Source: Candidatus Oleimmundimicrobium sp. (GTDB taxonomy: Bacteria > Actinomycetota > Aquicultoria > UBA3085 > Oleimmundimicrobiaceae). Taken from it: a stretch of 49,507 nucleotides of DNA. Under the pieces are notes generated by a model. That model saw nothing but the letters and a program-made list of their open reading frames with translations. It was not told the DNA's origin and searched no databases. Position 1 is the first letter of the stretch, and every line of letters begins with the position of its first letter. Where the stretch lies: NCBI RefSeq assembly GCF_030651595.1, contig NZ_JAUSCH010000007.1:1-49507 (forward strand), given 5' to 3'. The translations under genes were made by a program, and so were the position numbers. This document shows positions 42,719 to 49,507 of this stretch, one piece after another.

Positions 42719-43218
42719 GGAATATATGGAAGAAGACTTTGGCTTATTTTGGTTTTATGGATGACGATGAAATGTATGAGGAGTTTGATGATATGGCCGA
42801 AGACGAAGGATTTGATTATGATGATATTTACTCCAAACGGTCTATAAAGAAGATAAAACGAGTGCCAGATAGGTCTGCTTTTGAACCTTCCGAGGAAGTG
42901 ATGTCGCCTCAATTAAAATCAATTTCAACCCCGAAATCTCGAGTTCATGTAATTGAGCCTAAATCTTTTAACGACGCGCAAAATATTGCTGATAAGTTCA
43001 AGGCTAGCATTCCTGTAATTATGAACCTTCAAATGGTCGATCAAGACCTTTCAAAACGTCTAGTAGATTTTGCTAGTGGTCTATCCTATGCTTTAAATGG
43101 CGGCATGCAAAAAGTTGCCGAAAAAGTTTTTCTCTTAACTCCTGCTAATGTACAGGTCTCAGCGGAAGAGAAGAGAGTGCTAAGAGAAAAGGGGTTTTTC
43201 AATCAACTTGGCAAATAA
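42715..43218 (+). CDS. sepF: Cell division protein SepF, FtsZ membrane anchor
   Basis: 167 residues: an N-terminal amphipathic segment (RNIWKKTLAYFGFM) that inserts into the membrane, an acidic linker (DDDEMYEEFDDMAEDEGFDYDD), then the conserved SepF domain: VHVIEPKSFNDAQNIADKFK, SIPVIMNLQMVDQDLSKRLVDFASGLSYALNGGMQKVAEKVFLLTP. In this cluster FtsA is absent, so SepF is expected to tether FtsZ. Overlaps yggS by 4 bases and proC follows. Confidence 0.95.
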   Translation: MRNIWKKTLAYFGFMDDDEMYEEFDDMAEDEGFDYDDIYSKRSIKKIKRVPDRSAFEPSEEVMSPQLKSISTPKSRVHVIEPKSFNDAQNIADKFKASIPVIMNLQMVDQDLSKRLVDFASGLSYALNGGMQKVAEKVFLLTPANVQVSAEEKRVLREKGFFNQLGK

Positions 43219-43237
43219 TGAAAGAATTGGAGACAAA

Positions 43238-44050
43238 TTGATAGTTTCCTTTATTGGTGCAGGTAAGATGGGCGAAGCTCTTATAAGTGGAGGAATAGCG
43301 TCTGGAAGCTTGCAACCTGAAAATATTTATTTATCAGATGTTCGAAAAGAATCATTAGGGTGCTTAAGAAGCAAATATAATGTAAAAATTTCTGATAACA
43401 ATATTGATGCAGTTAAGGTAGCGGATTTTATTATATTAGCGGTTAAGCCTCAAAATATAGATGAGGTTTTAGATGAGATAGCTGGTTATGTTGACGGAAG
43501 CAAGACAATTGTTTCGATTGCGGCCGGTATAAACATAGAAAGAATTACCCAAAAACTTCACAAAGAATCTCAAATAATTAGAGTGATGCCAAACAATCCG
43601 GCTCTTTTAAGAGCAGGAATTTCGGTAATAAGTGCTTCATCTGGCGTATCAAAATCGGCTCTTGAATTTGTGACAAAGATTTTTTTAGGGGTTGGGGAAG
43701 TAGTTTTTTTGGATGAAAAATATCAAAATTTAGCGACTGCCTTAAGCGGATCCGGCCCAGCTTATTTTTACTTATTGGTTAAATTATTAATAGAAGCGGG
43801 CATTAAGTTGGGGCTAAAACCCGACATTTCAGAGAAACTTGTAAAACAAACCCTTTTTGGTTCAGCGAAGATGATTAAGGAGATTAAAAAAAGCCCCGAA
43901 GAACTAATAAAAATGGTGGCTTCTCCTGGAGGAACAACCGAAGCAGCATTGAAGGTTTTTGAAAAATTTAATTTGAAGAAAGGGGTTGTTGAGGCGGTCA
44001 GAAAAGCAGAAAGTAGGGCGATTGAACTTGGAGAAAGGAAGATTAACTAA
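43238..44050 (+). CDS. proC: Pyrroline-5-carboxylate reductase
   Basis: Last step of proline synthesis. 270 residues from TTG 43238: NADPH-binding Rossmann motif SFIGAGKMGEALISGG, ILAVKPQNIDEVL, SIAAGINIERI, VMPNNPALLRAGIS, and the dimer domain ALSGSGPAYFYLLVKLL with VASPGGTTEAALKVFE. The TTG follows GGAG (43229-43232) by 5 bases; the upstream TTG at 43208 has no ribosome site and lies in sepF. Its place between sepF and yggT is common in Gram-positives. A proline role in division is not implied. Confidence 0.94.
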   Translation: MIVSFIGAGKMGEALISGGIASGSLQPENIYLSDVRKESLGCLRSKYNVKISDNNIDAVKVADFIILAVKPQNIDEVLDEIAGYVDGSKTIVSIAAGINIERITQKLHKESQIIRVMPNNPALLRAGISVISASSGVSKSALEFVTKIFLGVGEVVFLDEKYQNLATALSGSGPAYFYLLVKLLIEAGIKLGLKPDISEKLVKQTLFGSAKMIKEIKKSPEELIKMVASPGGTTEAALKVFEKFNLKKGVVEAVRKAESRAIELGERKIN

Positions 44051-44052
44051 TT

Positions 44053-44349
44053 GTGGCAAGAAGTGCGATGCAGTTTGTAAATTTAGTTTTTACAGTATAT
44101 ATTTGGTTAATAATTATAAGAGTAATTCTTTCGTGGTGTCCTGTTTTATCGGGAGAGTTTTTTAAATTATTTTGCCGTTTTGTTTATGATGCAACTGAAC
44201 CAACTCTGGCTTTTTTTAGAAAAATACTGCCGTCAATGGTTGTTGGTTCAATGGGGCTTGATCTTTCTCCGATAATTGTCATATTTGTTCTCCAATTTTT
44301 ACGTTGGCTTATTTTAACAATTATCGGGCAATTTTTTATATATATTTAA
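44053..44349 (+). CDS. yggT: YggT family membrane protein
   Basis: 98 residues with two membrane helices (FVNLVFTVYIWLIIIRVILSW and LSPIIVIFVLQFLRWLILTII) around a loop with the family motif VYDATEPTLAFFRKILPS. The family is common next to sepF and divIVA, and suggested roles include osmotic tolerance and septal membrane organisation; none is firm. The GTG at 44053 follows the proC stop by two bases, with AAGGAAG upstream. Confidence 0.92.
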   Translation: MARSAMQFVNLVFTVYIWLIIIRVILSWCPVLSGEFFKLFCRFVYDATEPTLAFFRKILPSMVVGSMGLDLSPIIVIFVLQFLRWLILTIIGQFFIYI

Positions 44350-44376
44350 TCAATCAACATAAAGGAGGAGACGGGA

Positions 44377-45252
44377 ATGAGACTTACCCCTTTAGACATC
44401 CACAATAAAGAATTTAGAAGAGCCATTAGAGGTTACAATGAAGAGGATGTAGACGTTTTTCTTGATAAGATAGCCGAAGAGCTCGAATTACTTTACAAAG
44501 AGAATAATGATATGAAGGAAGAGTTGGAAAAGATAAATGAGAAGATTAAACAATATGAAAACATTGAGCAAACTCTTCAAAATACATTGTTAACGGCTCA
44601 AAAATCTGCAGAGGAAGTACAGGCAAATTCAAAAAAAGAAGCTGAGTTGGTAATTAAAGATGCGGTGCTGAAAGCTCGGGAGATAATTCAGGATGCTGTA
44701 AACGAGAAACGGGAAAGTGAAACTAATTTAAAAATATTAAAGCAAGCTGAAGAAGAATTCAGGATGAGATTTAAGTCCGTTCTCGAATCTTATCTAAACG
44801 TTTTAAACGAAACTGAAGGAATTGAAGAAATAGAGAAAAAAGTTAAAGAATTAGAAGAATTTAAAAAAGAAAATTTAGTTGAAGAATCAAGTGAGTTGGC
44901 GACTGAAGAGTTTGCAGAAGAAAACGATGAATTGCTTGATCAGCCAAGTGAAGAAAAGGTTGTAATTAACGAAGAGCCGGAAGAGGCTTTTGAGTCACTT
45001 ACAAAGAAAGAGGGAGAAGAAGACAAAATCGAAGAAGAAACTCAAAAAACAGAAGCTGACGAAGAAGCAGAAGAAGAGACTCAAAAAGAAGCCGAAGAAG
45101 AGAGCAAAACCAAAAAAAAATCTTCAAAAAAAACTGAAGACGAAGACGAATCAAATGAAATTAAAACCGTAGAGATTCCCTCCTTTTTAAAAGAAGGGCC
45201 AAGAGAAGATTTTTTAAATAATAAGAATAATGATATTGAGGAGATTTCATAA
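44377..45252 (+). CDS. divIVA: DivIVA domain protein with long acidic tail
   Basis: Curvature-seeking coiled-coil protein that marks poles and septa. The N-terminal lipid-binding domain is complete (MRLTPLDIHNKEFRRAIRGYNEEDVDVFLDKIAEELELL), followed by a coiled coil to about residue 170. The last 120 residues are unusual: an almost uninterrupted Glu/Lys-rich, low-complexity stretch (EEETQKTEADEEAEEETQ, then KKKSSKK), ending in IKTVEIPSFLKEGPREDFL, which looks like a binding peptide. 291 residues. AAAGGAGGAG is a strong ribosome site. Possible alternative name: Wag31-like. Confidence 0.93.
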   Translation: MRLTPLDIHNKEFRRAIRGYNEEDVDVFLDKIAEELELLYKENNDMKEELEKINEKIKQYENIEQTLQNTLLTAQKSAEEVQANSKKEAELVIKDAVLKAREIIQDAVNEKRESETNLKILKQAEEEFRMRFKSVLESYLNVLNETEGIEEIEKKVKELEEFKKENLVEESSELATEEFAEENDELLDQPSEEKVVINEEPEEAFESLTKKEGEEDKIEEETQKTEADEEAEEETQKEAEEESKTKKKSSKKTEDEDESNEIKTVEIPSFLKEGPREDFLNNKNNDIEEIS

Positions 45253-45257
45253 GATTA

Positions 45258-45548
45258 ATGCCGGAAATTAATGAACGAGAAGAAGGTGTCGTTTTAACCG
45301 TTTGGGTTCAGCCTCGTTCTTCTCGGGCTGGAATAGTTGGCATTCAAAGAGACGCATTAAAGATTAAAGTTTGTTCGCCATCTCAAGAAAATAGAGCAAA
45401 TAAAGAAACTATAGAGATTTTAGCTGACTTTTTTAAAATACCAAAATCAAAAATATCAATATTATCTGGAAAAACTTTCCGTCGTAAAAAAGTTCTGCTT
45501 TATGGAAAAAAATGTGATGATATATTGAAAACTATCGAACAGTTTTAA
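45258..45548 (+). CDS. yggU: DUF167 (YggU) family protein
   Basis: 96 residues of the YggU family, function unknown: LTVWVQPRSSRAGIVGIQRDALKIKVCSPSQENRANKETIEILADFFKIPKSKISILSG, with V-x-P-x-S-x-x-x-x-x-G, the A/V-P/S-P-x-x-x-x-AN-x-E/A motif and the basic final segment RRKKVL. Starts 5 bases after the divIVA stop; the usual neighbour of yggT and divIVA. Complete and unremarkable. Confidence 0.9.
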   Translation: MPEINEREEGVVLTVWVQPRSSRAGIVGIQRDALKIKVCSPSQENRANKETIEILADFFKIPKSKISILSGKTFRRKKVLLYGKKCDDILKTIEQF

Positions 45549-45589
45549 TTTAATTATTTGCTATTAGGTAAACAGGGCCCCGACATTGT

Positions 45590-45618
45590 TTGACATCCCA
45601 TTTAACCTATGTTAATTT
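45590..45618 (+). promoter_or_regulatory. Probable ileS promoter
   Basis: Consensus TTGACA at 45590-45595, 17 bases, TAATTT at 45613-45618. Lies in the 227-base gap before ileS, giving a leader of about 150 bases. No T-box sequence (AGGGTGG-type) or ribosome-masking hairpin is recognisable in that leader. Confidence 0.6.
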
Positions 45619-45775
45619 TGGTAAAATCAAAGCTAAATGATGTATTTTGTTTTAATTAAAAGATAGATTTGATAAATTTTAGAATCTGTTTTAATAAAAG
45701 TCATTTTAGCCGACAATTGGGGCAGGGTTATTAAGATGTATTTGATTACGAAAATATCGATAATGAGGTTTATGA

Positions 45776-48574
45776 ATGGATTATAAAAAAACGTTAAATC
45801 TTCCTAAAACTAAATTTTCAATGAAGGCAAATTTAGTCCAGAAAGAGCCCGAGATTTTAAAATTATGGGACGAAATTGATATTTATAAACTGGTAAATAA
45901 AAAAACATCCGGTAGACCTTCGTTTGTTCTGCATGACGGGCCTCCTTATGCAAATGGTGATATTCATTTAGGGCACACCATTAATAAAGTTTTGAAGGAT
46001 ATCATCGTTAAATACAAATCTATGAAAAATTTTTATAGTCCCTTTGTCCCTGGTTGGGATTGTCATGGTCAACCCATTGAGCATAATGTTGAGAAGAGTT
46101 TGGGTTCCAAAAAAAGTGAAATAAATCAGGTCCAACTAAGAAAACTTTGTAAAGAATATGCTTTAAAATTTGTTAAACGGCAAGCTGAACAGTTTAAAAG
46201 ATTAGGCATACGGGGAGATTTCGAAAATCCATATTTAACTTTAAGACCACTTTATGAAGCAACAAATATTGAGGTTTTTGGAAAGCTTTATGAAGAAGGA
46301 TATATTTATAAAGGGAAAAAACCAATTCACTGGTGCTATCATTGTGAGACGGCTTTGGCAGAAGCTGAAATTGAATATGATGACGAAAAATCACCATCAA
46401 TTTATGTTAAATTTCCCTTTAAGAGCGATTTTGCTAAACTTTCTGATTATCGTTTACCGAAATATTTTTTAATCTGGACTACAACTCCCTGGACATTGCC
46501 TGCAAATGTGGCGATAGCTGTTAATCCTAAACTTGAATATGCTGCGGTAGAAGTTGGTGGCGAGATTTATATTTTAGCCAATGACCTAATTAAAGGGGTT
46601 CTTTCCAAAGCTGGAATTTCACATTTTAAGGTATTAAAAACTTTTACGGGTTGTGAGTTAGAAAATTTAGTATGTTTACATCCTTTCCAGCCGTGGGATT
46701 CGAAAGTTATCTTGGCTGATTTTGTAGCTTTGGATACTGGAAGCGGTTGTGTTCATATTGCACCCGGTCATGGGCAGGAAGATTACCAGGTTGGTCTTGC
46801 TTATAAATTACCGATTCTTATGCCTGTGGACGACAAAGGGTTTTTTACTAAACAGGCAGGAAAATATGCGGGTCAACATGTAGAAAAGGCAAATGAAACG
46901 ATAGTAGCCGACTTAAAAAAAGAGAATTTTTTATTTTATGCCTCATCAATTGTTCATTCTTATCCTCATTGTTGGCGATGTAAAAAACCGGTTATATTCC
47001 GGGCAACGGAACAGTGGTTTGTTTCAATGGATAATAAAAACTTTCGAGAAAATGTTCTCAACGAAATTAAAAAAGTTAAATGGATGCCGGAATGGAGCGA
47101 GAAAAGGATAACCGGCATGGTAAAAGATAGACCCGATTGGTGTATATCTCGACAGAGATCTTGGGGAGTGCCAATACCTGTATTTTATTGCAGTAATTGC
47201 CGGAAAGAAATTGTAACCAAAGAGACCATAAACGCTATAATTGAGCTTTTTAAAGAAGAAGGAGCTGATGCTTGGTTTATTAAATCAGCCGATGAAATTT
47301 TACCAAAAGGAACTATCTGCCCGGACTGCAAAGGGACGGAATTTATTAAGGAGAACGATATTTTGGATGTTTGGTTTGAGTCCGGGGTGAGTCATTTTGC
47401 GGTTTTAAGAAACAGGCCGGAGTTAATTTGGCCGGCTCAAATGTATCTTGAGGGAACAGACCAACATCGGGGCTGGTTTCAATCTTCGTTGTTAACTTCG
47501 GTTGGTTGTACGGGTAGAGCGCCATACGACTCAGTCCTTACACACGGATTTTTAGTGGATGGTAATGGACGAAAGATGTCGAAGTCTCTTGGTAATGTAG
47601 TAGATCCACTTGAAGTCATAAAAAAATCAGGTGCCGATATTCTACGTTTGTGGGTAGCTTCTGCAGATTATTCAACTGATGTAGCTGTTTCTGGTGAAAT
47701 TCTTGAACGGATTGCAGAAGCATATCGCAGGATTCGCAATACTTTGCGTTTTATTATGGGGAATCTTTGCGATTTTAATCCTCAAAAAGATAAAATTCAT
47801 TACGAGGATATGGAAGAAATTGATAGATGGGCAATCAGTAGACTGCAAAAGCTAATTGAGGATGTAACTCAAGCGTTTGATAAATATAAATTTTATTTTG
47901 CATATCATGCAATTTATAATTTTTGTGTTACGGATTTAAGCTCATTCTATTTAGATGTTTTAAAAGATAGACTTTACACATCTTCGCCTACATCAAAAGA
48001 ACGCAGGTCGTCTCAGACCGCTTTCCATGAGATATTAATGTCTTTGATAGGATTGCTTGCTCCAGTTCTTGCCTTTACTGCGGAGGATGCTTGGATGAAT
48101 TTAGACGATTGTTATAAAACCGAAGTCAGTGTTCATCTTACGAATTGGCCCAGCGTAAATAGAGAATTTATTGATGATAATCTCGAAAAAAAATGGGGCA
48201 TGCTTTTAAGAGTAAGAGCCGAAATTTTAAAAGCTTTAGAAATAGCAAGAAGCGAAAAGTTGATAGGCAATCCTCTTGAAGCTATGGTTACAATATATTG
48301 TGATCCTGACCTCTTTGAGTTTTTGAGTTTAAACCAAGATGTTTTATCGTCTATTTTTATAGTTTCTCAGGTTGAGCTTGCGAGTTCAGATAGCAAAAAA
48401 GATAACGTTATTTTTCTTAGTGAAGAAATCCCAAATTTTGCAATTTTGATATCTAAGGCAAAAGGCAAAAAGTGTGAGCGTTGTTGGAATTATAGCAAAA
48501 GCGTGGGCGCGAATAGTGAACACCCGACGATTTGTTCCAAGTGCTTGGATGTTATAAAAAACATGACAGAATAA
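45776..48574 (+). CDS. ileS: Isoleucyl-tRNA synthetase
   Basis: Charges tRNA-Ile, class Ia. 932 residues: active-site H64-L-G-H67 in YANGDIHLGHT, editing domain with TWTTTPWTLPANVAIAV-like ILTTPWTLPAN and GSGCVHIAPGHGQEDY, second signature K600-M-S-K-S604, anticodon-binding domain, and a C-terminal zinc finger C900, C903, C920, C923 (CERCWNY and CSKC). The length and C-terminal zinc finger match the ordinary bacterial IleS1 type, sensitive to mupirocin as a class, rather than the longer IleS2. Encoded after divIVA/yggU, as in Gram-positives. The window also holds the likely tRNA-Ile2. Confidence 0.97.
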   Translation: MDYKKTLNLPKTKFSMKANLVQKEPEILKLWDEIDIYKLVNKKTSGRPSFVLHDGPPYANGDIHLGHTINKVLKDIIVKYKSMKNFYSPFVPGWDCHGQPIEHNVEKSLGSKKSEINQVQLRKLCKEYALKFVKRQAEQFKRLGIRGDFENPYLTLRPLYEATNIEVFGKLYEEGYIYKGKKPIHWCYHCETALAEAEIEYDDEKSPSIYVKFPFKSDFAKLSDYRLPKYFLIWTTTPWTLPANVAIAVNPKLEYAAVEVGGEIYILANDLIKGVLSKAGISHFKVLKTFTGCELENLVCLHPFQPWDSKVILADFVALDTGSGCVHIAPGHGQEDYQVGLAYKLPILMPVDDKGFFTKQAGKYAGQHVEKANETIVADLKKENFLFYASSIVHSYPHCWRCKKPVIFRATEQWFVSMDNKNFRENVLNEIKKVKWMPEWSEKRITGMVKDRPDWCISRQRSWGVPIPVFYCSNCRKEIVTKETINAIIELFKEEGADAWFIKSADEILPKGTICPDCKGTEFIKENDILDVWFESGVSHFAVLRNRPELIWPAQMYLEGTDQHRGWFQSSLLTSVGCTGRAPYDSVLTHGFLVDGNGRKMSKSLGNVVDPLEVIKKSGADILRLWVASADYSTDVAVSGEILERIAEAYRRIRNTLRFIMGNLCDFNPQKDKIHYEDMEEIDRWAISRLQKLIEDVTQAFDKYKFYFAYHAIYNFCVTDLSSFYLDVLKDRLYTSSPTSKERRSSQTAFHEILMSLIGLLAPVLAFTAEDAWMNLDDCYKTEVSVHLTNWPSVNREFIDDNLEKKWGMLLRVRAEILKALEIARSEKLIGNPLEAMVTIYCDPDLFEFLSLNQDVLSSIFIVSQVELASSDSKKDNVIFLSEEIPNFAILISKAKGKKCERCWNYSKSVGANSEHPTICSKCLDVIKNMTE

Positions 48575-48700
48575 ATTGAAATAAAACTTTAAAAAAACAT
48601 AGTAGTAGTTTGATAAATTGTATATAATTCATTTGAAATTTAGATGGCACTAAAGAAATCTTGAAATAGGAGGGCGATTGCAATAGACGACAAGAGATTA

Positions 48701-49054
48701 GTGATTTTAAAAGAAAAGTTAGAAAGTGAAAAAAGACGATTAGAGGAAGAGCTAAAAGAAATTGAAGAGGGAAATTTAAAAGAAACGCAAAATGAAACTA
48801 CTGGCGAAAATTCTTTTGAGGACAATTTTGCAGACAGTGGAACGGCAACATTTGAGCGTGAAAAAGATCTTTCGTTAGAAATAAACATAAAAGACTTACT
48901 CTCACGGGTTAATGGTGCTCTCGAGCGTTTTAAAAAAGGAACATATGGAAAATGTTTTATGTGTGGTGGTGATATAGATCCGGCAAGATTAAAGTCTTTA
49001 CCCTATGCGGATCTATGTATTGAATGCAAAAAGAAAGAAGAAAGTAGCTGGTAG
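48701..49054 (+). CDS. DksA/TraR-type zinc-finger protein
   Basis: A coiled-coil hairpin (ILKEKLESEKRRLEEELKEIEE) followed by the DksA-like segment NSFEDNFADSGTATFEREKD and the four-cysteine zinc finger YGKCFMCGGDIDPARLKSLPYADLCIECKK. Such proteins bind the RNA polymerase secondary channel or related sites; Gram-positive relatives are annotated YteA/TraR-like. The given start is GTG 48701. A strong AGGAGGG (48668-48674) instead fits an in-frame ATA at 48683, or ATT at 48677, giving MDDKRLV- or longer N-termini, so the real start is probably upstream and non-standard. lspA normally follows this gene in such clusters; it is not intact here. Confidence 0.88.
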   Translation: MILKEKLESEKRRLEEELKEIEEGNLKETQNETTGENSFEDNFADSGTATFEREKDLSLEINIKDLLSRVNGALERFKKGTYGKCFMCGGDIDPARLKSLPYADLCIECKKKEESSW

Positions 49055-49507
49055 TTTAGTGCTATAAACTACCGGTTTATCTGGCCTGCCTGTACCAAGC
49101 TGGTCTGACGATATGTTTTAAAACGAAGCAATTTAAAAAAGTTTTTATCCAAAGGATAATTGTACACTGGACAAAAATGATTGATTGGTTCGTTTTCTTA
49201 TTCGCCTAAGATTTTATTTTTTATGGGTGGGCAACAGATCTGGATTGTCTGTCTGCCGGCAGACGCCGTGCCTATTTAATCGATTCTTTCATTGCGAAAT
49301 TGCTATTTGTCCTAAAGGACACGCAATTCCTGCCTGCCCTGCCTGCCGGTAGGCAGGCAGGCAGGCAGGCACGGTGCCGCAGATGTTTGAATCTTCTTCG
49401 ATTAACGGTGTGCTCATATGCCTGCCCGCCGGAGCATTGTCGGAGGAGGGTCGCTGTTTACCCGACCCACAGGGGTTAAAATAACTAATAAAAAGCTTTT
49501 ATTTTTG
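49055..49507. other. Non-coding end region with GC-rich palindromic repeats
   Basis: No gene is seen in 453 bases to the window end. An ATG at 49177 opens only 10 codons before TAA at 49207. From about 49251 the base composition changes to GC-rich: perfect palindrome GTCTGCCGGCAGAC (49251-49264), CCTGCC runs with matching GGCAGG runs around 49329-49370, GGCACGGTGCC, and CCTGCCCGCC at 49421-49430, shared with 13428-13437. A GGGTCG/CGACCC hairpin lies near 49448-49467. Confidence 0.5.
49251..49430. repeat. REP-like GC-rich palindrome cluster
   Basis: Several overlapping palindromes made of CCTGCC/GGCAGG words within 180 bases of otherwise AT-rich sequence. The CAGG tract at 49350-49370 repeats GGCA units. 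The cluster shares words with the insert at 13428-13472 and belongs to a dispersed repeat family. Confidence 0.7.

Noticed and set aside
45549-45775. T-box riboswitch in front of ileS
   Set aside because: The 227-base gap has no T-box consensus, no specifier-loop arrangement and no terminator; only a promoter was found.

Overview
The window is AT-rich bacterial chromosome, almost entirely coded on the + strand, from an organism with a Gram-positive-type cell-division plan. The division and cell-wall cluster runs mraZ-rsmH-ftsL-ftsI-murE-murF-mraY-murD-ftsW-murG-murC-murB-ftsQ-ftsZ-pgeF-yggS-sepF-proC-yggT-divIVA-yggU-ileS-dksA/traR. There is no ftsA, and sepF and divIVA are both present, which is the actinobacterial/clostridial arrangement. 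MurE carries the DNPR motif of meso-diaminopimelate ligases. Low GC combined with this layout fits an uncultured actinobacterial-like or deep Firmicutes-like anaerobe. This lineage assignment is an inference and no marker in the window settles it.

Layout. 1-590: 3' part of a flavodoxin-fold reductase. 982-7369: dgt, hppA (membrane pyrophosphatase), dnaG and rpoD, that is nucleotide, energy and replication/transcription housekeeping. 7500-9793: tRNA-Asn, an FKBP, and a PfkB-like protein with altered motifs coupled to a two-CBS protein. 10129-13288: an MBL-fold protein, a membrane GAF-GGDEF protein with a cysteine cluster, and two decayed gene relics on the minus strand. 13406-15160: an accessory islet built around tRNA genes. 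It holds a 5' tRNA fragment, a GIY-YIG nuclease gene that reads into an intact tRNA(CAU), a higBA toxin-antitoxin pair, a tRNA 3' remnant, and tRNA-Val(CAC) between direct repeats. 15277-20220: pabB-pabC, a zinc-ribbon coiled-coil protein, RNase HI, QueD and a cobalamin adenosyltransferase. 20222-21086: an unidentified minus-strand structured RNA candidate with its own promoter, then RNase P RNA. 21319-24762: a NarL-type two-component system and small cysteine-rich proteins. 25261-49054: the division cluster preceded by a phased MraZ-box array.

How it works together. The division block makes UDP-MurNAc-pentapeptide (MurB, C, D, E, F), moves it to lipid I and II (MraY, MurG), polymerises and cross-links it at the septum (FtsW, FtsI), and organises the ring (FtsZ, SepF, FtsL, FtsQ, DivIVA). 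MurA, Ddl and FtsA are not in the window.

The least ordinary parts are the minus-strand RNA, the tRNA/GIY-YIG/higBA islet, the small protein whose reading frame depends on a slippery A-run, the degenerate PfkB kinase, and several repeat families in the few non-coding gaps.
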